Positions 1 through 6,770 of a stretch of DNA of 10,598 bases are shown piece by piece. The stretch comes from CAZIQY01 sp964541605 (GTDB lineage Bacteria > Desulfobacterota > Syntrophia > Syntrophales > UBA2185), in assembly GCA_964541605.1 (NCBI GenBank), contig CAZIQY010000088.1:1-10598 (forward strand), given 5' to 3'. Made by a program: the position numbers and the translations under genes. Numbering within the stretch: position 1 is the stretch's first letter; each line of letters begins with the position of its first letter. The notes beneath the pieces are model-generated. The model searched no databases, was not told the DNA's origin, and worked only from the letters and a program-made list of their open reading frames with translations.

Positions 1-1
1 A

Positions 2-55
2 CAGATTCTGTCCAAAGTAGCCAAATGTAAAGAAGCGTTAGACGCACTACACTAG
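2..55 (+). CDS. Possible C-terminal tail of a gene cut by the window edge
   Basis: A plus-strand frame is open from base 2 and stops with TAG at 53-55. It gives a 17-residue tail, QILSKVAKCKEALDALH, which has the look of a genuine amphipathic helical C-terminus rather than shadow translation. Its end overlaps the end of the truncated McrB-like gene on the other strand (stop at 47-49). This suggests that a foreign gene, perhaps a transposase, was joined here and cut the McrB-like gene. I cannot assign a family from 17 residues, and no terminal inverted repeat is recognisable. It could be a chance open frame. Confidence 0.25.
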   Translation, partial: QILSKVAKCKEALDALH

Positions 56-1090
56 GGTCAGGTAATTCCATGGCCGAATCCAATAAAGCCCCATCGTTAT
101 ATTCCAGCCAACTCCGAACCGTTGAGTTGTATTGTCATAAGCTTTAATAAATACAGATTTGGCTTCTGCATCTTCTGAATCGGCAAATCTAATCGCTTCT
201 GCAAAGATTTCCCAGAGTGCATCTATGTCGTCTGGCTGCCGGTCCTTTTCAAAACCAAAAAACCAAGATCTCTGGGGGTTGAGAACAGGTATTCCCTCAA
301 AGGAATCGGCAACGGAGTCTTCCACGCCCAGAAATTTAGCCAGCTCTGCTGCGATAATTTTTCTGTTGGCATCAGTAGTGCCTCGGTTGAAAATTCCCAT
401 GGTAGTGAATGGGCAGATATCCTTAAGCGGGCCGGATGATCCGTCTTTGAATTGATCCTGCAGGTTTTTAAGTCCATCTACACGTCCGGCGATATCATGA
501 ATTCCTGCTATCAATTCGGCCCTTTTCTCCCGGAATTCGAGAAGACGATCGGCCACAGCCTCATAGAATTTTGTCCAGTTAAATCGACGCTTATCCACCA
601 CGCCATCACCGAACCGCTCCCGCCAATAAGGTGCATTTCTAAACCGGTTTAGGTCTTGGGGTTTGTCCTCAAATGCAAAATCAATTAATGCATCGCTCGC
701 CCAATCTCCAGGTAAGACTCTCCAGATCGTAGCTCTGTAAGTGTAGAAATACCATTCGCGTAGAGGCTTGGGCTTGTTCCAAGCGACTTGCACTCTGAGG
801 CCATCGCCCAGATTCTTAGTAACCGTTCCAATTCCTTTGATCGCCATAACAGAAACAAATTCTCCCCGATTGTCGAAGGGTAGGTCACGCTTGCGTACAT
901 AGGTTGACTTTATTGCAATGCGATCACCGGGGACCATTGATTTAACCAAACCTCTTTCCTTATCGCTGGGATTCCGTAATTCCCAAATTTTCTCGTCAAG
1001 AAATCTTTGCGTCTGATCGTCAATTCTTCCAAATGCAGCTCCAACAAACCAGCAAGTTCGGACATCGGTTCTTTCTGGTTTTGAATTCAT
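47..1090 (-). CDS. Truncated McrB-like protein, N-terminal half only (EVE/PUA-like domain; GTPase half missing)
   Basis: This 347-residue product matches, from memory, the N-terminal half of McrB-type AAA family proteins. Residues 13-21 (CWFVGAAFG) open an EVE/PUA-like fold that runs to about residue 125. Characteristic blocks are VPGDRIAIK (about 53-61), LPFDNRG (70-76) and REWYFYTYR (111-119); the block near residue 230 that reads CPFTTMGIFNRG is also typical. The EVE/PUA domain would read a modified base. Full-length relatives continue past the LYWIRP block into an AAA+ GTPase with Walker motifs. Here the frame ends in TAG only about 10 residues after that block, so no motor domain exists and McrBC-type restriction is unlikely. 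The start has an excellent ribosome site (GAGGAGG, 4 nt before ATG). It lies 78 nt past the end of the ADP-ribosylglycohydrolase gene on the same strand. No McrC nuclease is visible. Confidence 0.75.
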   Translation of the reverse strand: MNSKPERTDVRTCWFVGAAFGRIDDQTQRFLDEKIWELRNPSDKERGLVKSMVPGDRIAIKSTYVRKRDLPFDNRGEFVSVMAIKGIGTVTKNLGDGLRVQVAWNKPKPLREWYFYTYRATIWRVLPGDWASDALIDFAFEDKPQDLNRFRNAPYWRERFGDGVVDKRRFNWTKFYEAVADRLLEFREKRAELIAGIHDIAGRVDGLKNLQDQFKDGSSGPLKDICPFTTMGIFNRGTTDANRKIIAAELAKFLGVEDSVADSFEGIPVLNPQRSWFFGFEKDRQPDDIDALWEIFAEAIRFADSEDAEAKSVFIKAYDNTTQRFGVGWNITMGLYWIRPWNYLTLV

Positions 1091-1168
1091 AGATCCTCCT
1101 CAATTATGGTTTTCTGCATCACTGCAAAAGAAAAGAGTTATGGAAATTATCCTTATATTTCATGTGTA

Positions 1169-2086
1169 CTATCCATACGCCAATTTTTCTGCAAATGCGA
1201 TAATGAAAACGTGTTTAGTCGCAACCTTTCTCCATGGCAACGGAATCGCATTATTCCCGTAATATGCCCCAGCAATCTGTCCGTAAATCGCCCCTGTGGT
1301 GTCTGCATCATCGCCGAGGTTGACGGCCATCAGGCATCCTTCTTCAAAGTTATTTGTTTTATAGAAGGCCCAGAGAGCGGCTTCGAGGGACTGGGCGACA
1401 TAGCCCGTGCCTCTGATTTCAGGGGGATCCTTTTTTTTGAACGAGCCTGCGGCAATGTCTTTGATTTCAGAAATCAGGGGATGCTTGTCCCAGTAGCCGG
1501 GGATCGGAGCGTAATGATCGGACAGAAGTTCATCTTTCTCTGTTCCTGCCAGAGCGCCCGCGATGAGCCCGCCAAAGTAGCGGCAGGCATCGATGCAGAC
1601 CCCGGCGCCATGGGTCGTCTTGGAGCTTTCACCGGATTTTTCGATGGCTTCCTTGGGATCGCCGGCATAGAGCATGGGTACGGGGGCCAGGCGCATAAGG
1701 GAGCCGTTACCGGCGCTGTAAGCATCGGTTGGGCCGCTCATGGGGTTTCCCGTTCTCAGAAAGGCAGAGAGGGCTGCCCGGGTTGTGTTGCCGATGTCGA
1801 AACATATCCCTGTGCTGCTCAGGTGGCCTTCCTTCCACCAGCGGACGTATCGTTCCATCTGATCCTTCGGATTGAAGCCCTTACATTCAATCAGGCTTTC
1901 AGCGAGACAGAGCGCCATGGAGGTGTCGTCGGTCCACTGACCGGGTTTCAGTTGAAATGGGCCGCCGCCGAGCATGTCGGTGATGGGTTTGAATGTTCCT
2001 GGCGGTTTGAATTCAAGGGTGGTGCCCAGGGCGTCTCCCACGGCCAGACCGAGAAGACAGCCCCGGTAGCGTTGGATTCTGTCCAT
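1169..2086 (-). CDS. ADP-ribosylglycohydrolase (DraG/ARH family)
   Basis: The product is a 305-residue soluble enzyme of the ADP-ribosylglycohydrolase family, which hydrolyses the N- or O-glycosidic bond of ADP-ribose attached to a protein, nucleic acid or small molecule using a dinuclear Mg site. Both metal motifs are intact: WTDDTSM at residues 51-57 and GDDADTTGA at 258-266. The GNGSLMR motif (127-133) and the nearby THG (158-160) are also family features. The length is normal and the N-terminus (RYRGCLLGLAVGDALG) is typical. It is the last gene of the operon and begins 12 nt after the phosphatase gene. DraG itself reactivates nitrogenase reductase, but no nitrogen-fixation genes are near, so that role is not implied. 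The target is unknown. The close pairing with a phosphatase suggests a two-step removal of ADP-ribose and phosphate from one substrate (inference). Confidence 0.92.
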   Translation of the reverse strand: MDRIQRYRGCLLGLAVGDALGTTLEFKPPGTFKPITDMLGGGPFQLKPGQWTDDTSMALCLAESLIECKGFNPKDQMERYVRWWKEGHLSSTGICFDIGNTTRAALSAFLRTGNPMSGPTDAYSAGNGSLMRLAPVPMLYAGDPKEAIEKSGESSKTTHGAGVCIDACRYFGGLIAGALAGTEKDELLSDHYAPIPGYWDKHPLISEIKDIAAGSFKKKDPPEIRGTGYVAQSLEAALWAFYKTNNFEEGCLMAVNLGDDADTTGAIYGQIAGAYYGNNAIPLPWRKVATKHVFIIAFAEKLAYG

Positions 2087-2098
2087 TTCATCCCTTTC

Positions 2099-2647
2099 TC
2101 ACTGTCCTTTATTCCAGGAGGTGACCATCCAGACCTGCTCCGGCATTTCGGGAGAGGGGAAATGCGCCCTGGAATCGTATTGACGAAGTGTGCGGATCTT
2201 CTCAAGGACAGTTGTTGTTTCGGCTATGCCGTGGCGAATCAGCCAGCAACCCACGACCGTGCCGGTTCTGCCCCGGCCTCCCCAGCAGTGGACATAGACA
2301 GGCAAATCTTTTGCGATAGCATCGTCAATCTGATTGAGGATGTTTGTCATGAAATCCGGTGTGGGAACATCGAGATCACGAATTGGCATGCGGTGACATT
2401 CGACAGAAGGTCCGCCGTCGGTGAGCCGCTTTAGAACAGGCGCATAATCCACAAAGAGCAAGCCCTCATGATCCCGTTCATCGGGCTCCATCAGATTGAC
2501 GACAAACCGGATGCCGCAATCCAGCAGGCCTCTCATCTTCTGTTCCATCACTTTTTCCCGACGGTCTCCGGGATAATAGCCAGCCAGGAACTTGCCGGGG
2601 ATGATCCAGTAGGAGCGGGGGAAAGGAAGATTAGGTGTTTTTACCAT
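2099..2647 (-). CDS. Dual-specificity / tyrosine-type phosphatase
   Basis: This 182-residue protein is a cysteine-dependent phosphatase. The P-loop VHCWGGRGRTGT (residues 119-130) fits HCX5R(S/T), with nucleophile C121, arginine R127 and T128. D91 or D93 in RDLDVPTP is the likely general acid. The N-terminal PRSYWIIPGKFLAGYYPGD block resembles the entry segment of bacterial DSP-like enzymes found beside ADP-ribosylglycohydrolases. The P-loop is complete, so the protein should be active; whether the substrate is protein, nucleotide or RNA phosphate is not visible. No strong ribosome site lies directly before ATG, and the upstream stop codon is only 4 nt away, so translation is probably coupled. 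It precedes the ADP-ribosylglycohydrolase gene by 12 nt. Confidence 0.88.
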   Translation of the reverse strand: MVKTPNLPFPRSYWIIPGKFLAGYYPGDRREKVMEQKMRGLLDCGIRFVVNLMEPDERDHEGLLFVDYAPVLKRLTDGGPSVECHRMPIRDLDVPTPDFMTNILNQIDDAIAKDLPVYVHCWGGRGRTGTVVGCWLIRHGIAETTTVLEKIRTLRQYDSRAHFPSPEMPEQVWMVTSWNKGQ

Positions 2648-2651
2648 ATTA

Positions 2652-3179
2652 TTAAGATGTCACTTCCGTTTTGATGAAATCGATCATGTCATCAAAGCTG
2701 TTTCCTGTGAAAAGTTTGTAGCAGTTGATCCTGCTGTCTTTCAGCGGGATGATTTGCTGAATCGATTTCTCCAGATTTCTGAACTGTTCCAGTTTAACGC
2801 TTCCATATTTCAGTTTTGAAGAATCGAGGACTTGGATGAAAGCGACGGAATCTGCCATTTCTTTGGGATCGCCGTCCTTCTCATGGATGTAATAATTCGA
2901 CAGGGCGGCTGTAAGGAATTTCCCAAGGACCTGCGTGGGCTTAATATTCGATTCTTCTATCTCTACAATGATACGGACTTTGTCTCCCTGGAGAATAAGC
3001 AGATCCACACAGCAATATCGTGTTTCCCGTGTTTTTTTGTCGGAACGAAAAAGTGGGATATGCTGCTTATTTTGCTTTTCAGAACAGCAGGCCGGGTCCT
3101 TGATGATTTTCAGGTCAGGGAAATCTTTCAATGCTTTTTCGATGAGATCGGCGATCTTTTCATGCAGGGGATGACTCAT
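2652..3179 (-). CDS. Uncharacterised 175-aa protein with PD-(D/E)XK nuclease-like core
   Basis: I do not recognise a named family. Residues 56-95 look like a restriction-endonuclease fold core. D59 sits in CVDLLIL, followed by a turn (GDKVR) and a strand carrying E73 and E75 (VEIEES), then a helix with Q83 in the PTQVLGKFL segment. This is the D...ExE arrangement seen in some PD-(D/E)XK variants, where the usual ExK lysine is replaced. Two cysteines at 31-32 and two at 57-58 are notable. There is no signal peptide or membrane segment. The start has a ribosome site (AAGGGAG) inside the end of the HD gene and overlaps that gene by 20 nt, so the two are co-translated. It may cleave or only bind nucleic acid; catalytic competence is uncertain. 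Existence as a gene is well supported by the operon spacing, function much less. Confidence 0.75.
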   Translation of the reverse strand: MSHPLHEKIADLIEKALKDFPDLKIIKDPACCSEKQNKQHIPLFRSDKKTRETRYCCVDLLILQGDKVRIIVEIEESNIKPTQVLGKFLTAALSNYYIHEKDGDPKEMADSVAFIQVLDSSKLKYGSVKLEQFRNLEKSIQQIIPLKDSRINCYKLFTGNSFDDMIDFIKTEVTS

Positions 3180-3777
3180 TAATGATCTCCCTTAATTGAA
3201 TAGCGATCCGTTTGTCTCTGCCTTCTTCATATATATGCGCCGTCCAGTAATCTGCCCAGTGAAGGAGGAGGGTCAGGGGTTCTTCTTTGTGGGCCACGAT
3301 CTTGTTGTCCTCGATGTACTGTCCGTCATGATAAGCAATGGCCTGGGCCTCGGCATCGGAGAGCGGGATGTGTCGGGTTACAAGGTAGAGGCTGCGGACG
3401 GCCAGTCCCATCGCCACCACATCAGTATTGATCTTATAACGTATCGCCCGGTTCTTTACCAGCCATTCATTATCATTAGGCAGATACAGCGGTTTGCCAG
3501 GCATCCCCAGTTTCCCCGCATCATGAAACAGGCCGACAATGACGCAGCTCTCTTCTTTTATTGCCGGGGCCAGCGTTTCCCGAAAACGTAAAAGAGTTTC
3601 TGTTACCCCGACACTGTGCTTCAGGAGACCCTGTTCCTCCGATAGATGAAACCTCGTACTCGCCGGAGAGGTGAGCCAGGTGGTCTCACCCTCCAGATGG
3701 TTGAGGAATCTGTCGAAAGATTCCTTCCGGTCAATGACCTTTTGTTTCAATGCTTCATAACGATCCAACAATTCCAT
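3160..3777 (-). CDS. HD-domain phosphohydrolase
   Basis: A 205-residue metal-dependent phosphohydrolase of the HD superfamily. The ligand series is visible in order: H54 (LLKHSVGV), H85-D86 (GLFHDAGKLG), H150 (IAYHDGQY) and D176 (LLHWADYWTA). HD enzymes cleave phosphomonoesters or phosphodiesters of nucleotides, including cyclic nucleotides and terminal RNA phosphates; the substrate here cannot be read from sequence. The N-terminal 50 residues form a helical extension. The start follows GAGG at about 8 nt. The gene lies 16 nt after the ARPP-family gene and overlaps the next gene by 20 nt, which places it firmly in this operon. No partner sensor domain (PAS, GGDEF) is present, so a metabolic or RNA-processing role seems more likely than second-messenger signalling (inference). 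Confidence 0.88.
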   Translation of the reverse strand: MELLDRYEALKQKVIDRKESFDRFLNHLEGETTWLTSPASTRFHLSEEQGLLKHSVGVTETLLRFRETLAPAIKEESCVIVGLFHDAGKLGMPGKPLYLPNDNEWLVKNRAIRYKINTDVVAMGLAVRSLYLVTRHIPLSDAEAQAIAYHDGQYIEDNKIVAHKEEPLTLLLHWADYWTAHIYEEGRDKRIAIQLREIINESSPA

Positions 3778-3793
3778 TACTTAACCTCGATGT

Positions 3794-4780
3794 TTATTGA
3801 TTTGTCCGGTACGCCCTTCTCCGGGAAACGGATGACATACGCCCGGCCTTTTCCATTGCCGTGATCTGGAAGAAGGCCATGTGGATTACCATGCTCTCAT
3901 GGACAAGCGCGGAACCGACGATCTTCTTTCCTTCATAGCGGTAATCATGGCCGTAGCCGACAGAGTCGAATGTATGTTCCCCGCATTGGAGTATCTTATT
4001 GAGGAATGCATCCGCCTTTTTCCGGGAAGATTCTTTTCCCTTTACTGGTTTTTCCGTCAGGGCATCCATGACATAGCTCTTGATAAGCTTCGGATGGAGT
4101 GTCCCGAATGCCGGTGTCCTGGAGACCATATCCAGGCCGACGACTTCTCCATTCACCAGTACCAGGAGGCCATTCTGATCGGTAACAACCGGGAAGTGCT
4201 CCAGAAAGGCATCCAGATCTTCCTTCTTTGCTTCCAGGACGTCTCTCATGGCCCCGGTGACGGGAGTGACTTTATTCATATGCGCCTGGACCGCGATTTC
4301 ATCCCAGACGGCCCCCTGATCGGACTGGAAACTGCGCGCGAATTTCAGGTTCTCGGCCACCGATGCATTTTTTACTCTCCTGAGCTTGGCCGACATGATA
4401 TGGCCCGATTCCTCAAAGAATGAAGAACTGTAAGACCACCGGCCATGTTCGGTGCAGCTCACAGGTATGGCCGTTTCCGATTTTTCCCTGAGCAGGATGG
4501 TGGTATTGAGCACCCGGTTCTGCTTGGCCCCGGCCAGTTCTTCGCCGTCTAAAAGCAGTACAGGCTTGTCCGCCTGGTTGATGACCTTCAGTTCCGGTAC
4601 CGTTCCTCCCTCCGTCACTTCTGTAACCGTGAGGAGGTGGGCCTCCATCGCCTCCTTCATGGTCAGGTAATCCGGGCCGGAACCATTGGTACTGATCATG
4701 GGGATGACAACCACATGCGTGTAAGCCTGAATCTCCCCGAATTTTATCCCTTCAATGTGTCCTTTAATGATCGCTTCCAT
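3794..4780 (-). CDS. ARPP-family protein (ARG- and phosphatase-associated domain)
   Basis: This 328-residue protein matches, from memory, the ARPP family, named for its genomic association with ADP-ribosylglycohydrolases (ARG) and rhodanese/phosphatase-superfamily proteins. The signature block is residues 74-117: VLLLDGEELAGAKQNR, then LNTTILL and IPVSCTEHGRWSY. The conserved E80, E81, K86, Q87, N88, C109, E111 and R114 make it look like an enzyme or a specific ligand-binding protein. The biochemical activity is not known to me. The start has a good ribosome site (AAAGGAG). It is the first gene of the five-gene operon, opposite a WYL regulator, and the operon does hold both an ADP-ribosylglycohydrolase and a phosphatase, as the name predicts. 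No signal peptide or membrane segment is present, so the protein is probably cytoplasmic. Confidence 0.82.
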   Translation of the reverse strand: MEAIIKGHIEGIKFGEIQAYTHVVVIPMISTNGSGPDYLTMKEAMEAHLLTVTEVTEGGTVPELKVINQADKPVLLLDGEELAGAKQNRVLNTTILLREKSETAIPVSCTEHGRWSYSSSFFEESGHIMSAKLRRVKNASVAENLKFARSFQSDQGAVWDEIAVQAHMNKVTPVTGAMRDVLEAKKEDLDAFLEHFPVVTDQNGLLVLVNGEVVGLDMVSRTPAFGTLHPKLIKSYVMDALTEKPVKGKESSRKKADAFLNKILQCGEHTFDSVGYGHDYRYEGKKIVGSALVHESMVIHMAFFQITAMEKAGRMSSVSRRRAYRTNQ

Positions 4781-4810
4781 TTTTTCTTTCTCCTTTCCCC
4801 TTCTTTTGCA

Positions 4811-4838
4811 TTGATTTTAAATGCTTGTTACTGATAAT
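4811..4838 (+). promoter_or_regulatory. Predicted promoter of the WYL regulator gene
   Basis: TTGATT at 4811-4816 and GATAAT at 4833-4838 are separated by 16 nt and point toward the WYL regulator, leaving a leader of about 75 nt. It lies within the 136-nt gap between the divergent ARPP and WYL genes. On the other strand only a weak match (TAAAAT at 4814-4819) is visible for the operon, overlapping this promoter. That would suit mutual control by one bound regulator, but no clear dyad operator is seen. Confidence 0.45.
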
Positions 4839-4916
4839 GAAAGGGCTCGACGACAAGGGCAGGTCGCATTATTTTCGGGATGTCATTTTTTCTTTGAGGA
4901 CAGGAGGGAACAAACG

Positions 4917-5861
4917 ATGAGCCGTGACAGAAGCACGCAGACGAAACTGATCCGCCTGGGACAGATTCTGAGAGTCTTCATGGAGAAAGATAAAGTATCC
5001 AGCACCTGGCTGAGTCAGCATTTCCAGACGACGCCCCGGACGATCCAGCGTGATTTGCTCTTACTGAAAGAATCCGGCTTTCCCCTGCATGAAGTTCATA
5101 AAGGGGTTCATCAGATGAGCAAGGACTTAGTGAAGAACCTGGAGGTCTTTGACGATACTGAGCTGGCCCTGGTGGTAGCCCTGAAGAATATTGTGGGGCA
5201 ATTGGGTCAGCCCTTCAAAAAGGCGGCTGACGACGTCCTGGACCGTTTATATAACTGTGTGACGACCATGCCGGTTTTTGTGAAGATTGACGACGCGGTG
5301 CCCCTCGACAGCGCCCTACTGAACAAGATCGTCCGTGCCATCAGAGAGAAGAAGCAGGTGAGCTTTCAGTATGCCGCGGATAAGGGAGCTCATCCCGTCA
5401 GCATGGAGCCCTATCGGGTCGTCTATTTCGGAGGATTCTGGTATCTCATCGGAAACGAGCCCGCCACGGGAATCCTCAAACGCTACGCTCTCGACAGGAT
5501 CACGGATTTCCGGCTGTCAAAAACGTGCTTCAAAGGCATTCCTGATGATCTGGATGCCATCCTTCATGGCAGTGCCAATATCTGGTTTGCCGGGGAGATG
5601 AAGCTGGAGGTCACGGTTCTGATTGATGCCCAGGTCAGCCATTATTTCAAGCGCCGGAAGATGTTTCCGACCCAGGAGATCAAAGAAGAAAGACCCGACG
5701 GGTCACTCGTCGTCACGTTCAGGGTGGGACATTACGAGGCCATCCGCAACATTCTCAAGTCCTGGATTCCGAATATCGTCATCCTGGCGCCGGAGGAATT
5801 CAAAAATGATTTGTTGGATGATGTGAGAGGGTGGGTGAAGCGGCAGGATGGTATAATGTAG
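4917..5861 (+). CDS. WYL-domain transcriptional regulator
   Basis: A 314-residue DNA-binding regulator in the cytoplasm. Residues 10-55 form a winged helix-turn-helix (QILRVFMEKDKVSSTWLSQH, then TTPRTIQRDLLLL). The WYL domain follows, with the signature FWYLIGNEP (W175, Y176, L177) and the conserved RRITDF-like RYALDRITDF near 189-198. Residues about 227-310 form the C-terminal WCX extension. WYL domains are thought to sense nucleotides or nucleic acid. The ATG at 4917 is chosen over an upstream ATG at 4821 because it has GGAGGG at 7 nt and is the start of recognisable homology; the upstream one has none and overlaps the predicted promoter. Its position opposite the operon suggests it controls both directions. 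Confidence 0.92.
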   Translation: MSRDRSTQTKLIRLGQILRVFMEKDKVSSTWLSQHFQTTPRTIQRDLLLLKESGFPLHEVHKGVHQMSKDLVKNLEVFDDTELALVVALKNIVGQLGQPFKKAADDVLDRLYNCVTTMPVFVKIDDAVPLDSALLNKIVRAIREKKQVSFQYAADKGAHPVSMEPYRVVYFGGFWYLIGNEPATGILKRYALDRITDFRLSKTCFKGIPDDLDAILHGSANIWFAGEMKLEVTVLIDAQVSHYFKRRKMFPTQEIKEERPDGSLVVTFRVGHYEAIRNILKSWIPNIVILAPEEFKNDLLDDVRGWVKRQDGIM

Positions 5862-5896
5862 CTCGTTTTTAGGAAAATTTGGAGACTTGCCCACAT

Positions 5897-5995
5897 ATGA
5901 AGCGTTATTTTGAAATGTCTGATGCGATGCTGATTAATGAAATAAAGAGGGTAAAGGAAATGCAAGACCAGTACTGGCCACAAACTCACAAATAA
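5897..5995 (+). CDS. Possible 32-aa small protein
   Basis: A plus-strand frame from ATG 5897 to TAA 5993 encodes a charged, helical 32-residue peptide beginning MKRYFEMSDAML. GGAG stands 12 nt before the ATG, a rather long spacing. It begins 35 nt after the WYL gene and could be read through from it. I recognise no family. It may be a chance frame or a gene remnant. Confidence 0.25.
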   Translation: MKRYFEMSDAMLINEIKRVKEMQDQYWPQTHK

Positions 5996-6102
5996 AAAAT
6001 GTGACACGCTTAGCCCTCTTTTATCTAATGCGCTTGTAAGGGGTTCAGTCCAGTTATCTGGACGACCGAAGTCTGAAAATTCTAGTTTATCGCTCTTTAC
6101 TC

Positions 6103-6294
6103 ATGAAAGCAAAATCCCGGAATCTTCAAGTCAACAAACACTCCCTATCGGATGAGGAAATAATGAAGAGGTCAAAAGCTGAATACAAGACTCTGGCCTA
6201 TGAGATTGATGGAACATTGCCGCCGTTTGAGAAAGTTTATATTACTGTTCGAAATTACTACGAATCCTTACCTTGGGGAAAGCAACATGTCTAA
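6103..6294 (+). CDS. Hypothetical small protein (63 aa, or 43 aa from an internal start)
   Basis: The frame gives a basic, soluble 63-residue protein with a C-terminal region rich in aromatics (KVYITVRNYYESLPWG). I recognise no family. The ATG at 6103 has no ribosome site, but the internal ATG at 6163 is preceded by GAGG at about 6 nt and would give a 43-residue product, so 6163 may be the true start. Its neighbours are the WYL gene upstream on the same strand and the convergent DUF488 gene downstream. There is no clear promoter. Only the lack of another gene in this 480-nt stretch and the natural-looking composition support it. Confidence 0.4.
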   Translation: MKAKSRNLQVNKHSLSDEEIMKRSKAEYKTLAYEIDGTLPPFEKVYITVRNYYESLPWGKQHV

Positions 6295-6345
6295 GGGAAT
6301 CAATCAGATTTTTTGAATTTGCGGCTTATGGCCTTTTTGGAAGAG

Positions 6346-6684
6346 TTATGCTTCAGGGACTTTCACATTCAGGGATTTTTCAAGCCACTCCGCGACGAGG
6401 CGCCGGTGGCAATTTTCGCCGGGGATCTCCCAACACATAAGAATGGAATCTGAGAGTTCGGCGTAAATCTTGGCGGGATCAAGTTTGTCCAAAACCTCGC
6501 TTTTGTACTCTGCGACGTATGCCGGCCAGGGAAGGCCTTCCTTCGATCTTTTGAGGAGATCCGCCGAAGGAGCAAGAGCTGTATATCTTCGCCCGGCTCC
6601 CCACCATCGGGGCGACCAGCGGGCAATGCTGACCGCCCGGGGATCCCCGGCGGTGTTTTTGTTTCCAAAATAGGATGTCTTCAT
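6346..6684 (-). CDS. DUF488 family protein
   Basis: A 112-residue protein of the DUF488 family. The N-terminus MKTSYFGN, the R-x-x-P-R-W-W block (SPRWWGAGRRY, 24-34) and the C-terminal CWEIPGENCHRRLVAEWL (84-101) are hallmarks. C84 and the C92-H93-R94 triad are the conserved positions. The biochemical role of DUF488 is unknown; proteins of this family recur on mobile elements and near nucleic-acid or stress genes. Length is usual. AAGGAA precedes the ATG. It has its own promoter upstream and ends facing the small plus-strand ORF. Confidence 0.85.
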   Translation of the reverse strand: MKTSYFGNKNTAGDPRAVSIARWSPRWWGAGRRYTALAPSADLLKRSKEGLPWPAYVAEYKSEVLDKLDPAKIYAELSDSILMCWEIPGENCHRRLVAEWLEKSLNVKVPEA

Positions 6685-6712
6685 AGTTTTTTCCTTGGAA
6701 TGTTATAGACTT

Positions 6713-6741
6713 AGTTTATTTTTGTTTGTTTATATTGTCAA
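6713..6741 (-). promoter_or_regulatory. Predicted promoter of the DUF488 gene
   Basis: On the minus strand TTGACA (6741-6736) and TAAACT (6718-6713) are separated by exactly 17 nt and direct transcription into the DUF488 gene, giving a leader of about 20 nt. The -35 is consensus; the -10 matches 4 of 6 positions. Confidence 0.55.
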
Positions 6742-6760
6742 ACAATTATTTCAATTGTTT
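6740..6760. repeat. Perfect 8-bp inverted repeat at the -35 of the DUF488 promoter
   Basis: AAACAATT and AATTGTTT are separated by 5 nt and abut the -35 hexamer. There is no T-run on either side, so an operator is more likely than a terminator. It also sits 10 nt past the end of the ParB-family gene, where it could weakly stabilise that transcript's 3' end. Confidence 0.45.
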
Positions 6761-6770
6761 CTGCCTTTTT

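Noticed and set aside
1106..2434. A 442-codon plus-strand open frame
   Set aside because: It lies antisense to the ADP-ribosylglycohydrolase and phosphatase genes, both of which have intact catalytic motifs; its translation has no recognisable domain and is a GC-driven shadow.
3881..4423. A 180-codon plus-strand frame
   Set aside because: It is fully antisense to the ARPP-family gene and has no ribosome site or recognisable motif.
6049..6062. Small inverted repeat TCCAG-TTAT-CTGGA
   Set aside because: Only five base pairs, with no T-run and no promoter alignment, so it is probably chance.
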